Shown here: one piece after another, positions 21,701 through 21,749 of the stretch | Numbering within the stretch: position 1 is the stretch's first letter | How the letters are laid out: each line of letters starts with the position of its first letter | Assembly (NCBI GenBank): GCA_002496395.1 | Contig: DAJQ01000005.1 | Span: 2,493-24,241, forward strand | Reading direction: 5' to 3' | DNA length: 21,749 nucleotides | Source: Methanocorpusculaceae archaeon UBA456 | GTDB taxonomy: Archaea; Halobacteriota; Methanomicrobia; Methanomicrobiales; Methanocorpusculaceae | Notes under the pieces: generated by a model | The model's database searches: none | What the model saw: only the letters and a program-made list of their open reading frames with translations | What the model was told of the DNA's origin: nothing | Translations under genes and position numbers: made by a program

Positions 21701-21749
21701 ATATTATTCTTTTCATGTCCCACTAACTGCCTCCTCGCTATTTTATGTG

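Larger units (their letters stand above)
21345..21749. other. 405-bp stretch without a recognisable gene at the right edge
   Basis: Frames of up to about 70 codons exist on the minus strand here, but none has a credible ribosome-binding site or protein-like composition. The stretch holds the AAA gene promoter at its left end and the GTCCCAC repeats near the right end. It may be the upstream region of a gene beyond the window. Confidence 0.5.

Noticed and set aside
1..21749. CRISPR arrays, insertion sequences, rRNA genes
   Set aside because: No regularly spaced repeats, transposase-like proteins or rRNA-like sequence were seen on either strand.

Overview
The window is a chromosomal segment of a methanogenic euryarchaeon, most likely a member of the class Methanomicrobia (probably order Methanomicrobiales). 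It encodes archaeal-type information-processing proteins: aIF2 gamma, RNA polymerase Rpo7, Spt4, ribosomal proteins S24e, S27ae and L40e, and a fused Kae1-Bud32. It also has a methanogen-type Thi4 with histidine in place of the sulfur-donating cysteine, a DUF2098 protein and NikR. Short TATA-like elements lie about 25-30 bp before several gene starts. The order-level placement is inference; no rRNA is present.

Layout. (1) Bases 1-1596: the 3' part of pcm, a metal-dependent cyclase/arylformamidase-like gene and an unrecognised cysteine-containing protein, all overlapping or touching. (2) Bases 1631-7020: a tight glmM - glmU - glmU-like - glmS cluster that supplies every activity needed to go from fructose-6-phosphate to UDP-GlcNAc. 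The two nucleotidyltransferases differ in their C-terminal acetyltransferase residues. (3) Bases 7021-8836: an HDAC-family deacetylase, a DUF2098 protein and a convergent nikR. (4) Bases 9027-14527: a long information-processing operon, aIF2 gamma - PIN nuclease - rpo7 - spt4 - dephospho-CoA kinase - rps24e - rps27ae - kae1/bud32 - rdgB, with many overlapping stops and starts. rpl40e follows behind its own TATA box. (5) Bases 14759-17196: a BLES03/DUF1917 gene downstream of thi4 on the minus strand, divergent from htpX through one AT-rich promoter region. (6) Bases 17275-18563: tRNA-Gly(UCC), a lipoprotein made of two tandem Cache-like sensor units, and tRNA-Val(CAC).

(7) From about 18564 to the end the sequence becomes visibly more AT-rich and gene-poor. 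It holds a 543-bp non-coding stretch, a small two-helix membrane protein that may carry a one-base frameshift, a 47-residue membrane protein on the minus strand with a strong ribosome-binding site, an AAA/DUF4143 ATPase, and a terminal region with a perfect inverted repeat. This is the accessory part.

I found no clearly new multi-gene system. The observations most worth a second look are: rdgB, which keeps its N-terminal motif only if translation starts at CTG (or ATC); the divergence of the two GlmU paralogues; the hidden 47-aa gene; the putative frameshift at a T7 run; a hairpin plus mini-ORF before the deacetylase gene; and short repeats around nikR and the AAA gene promoter.
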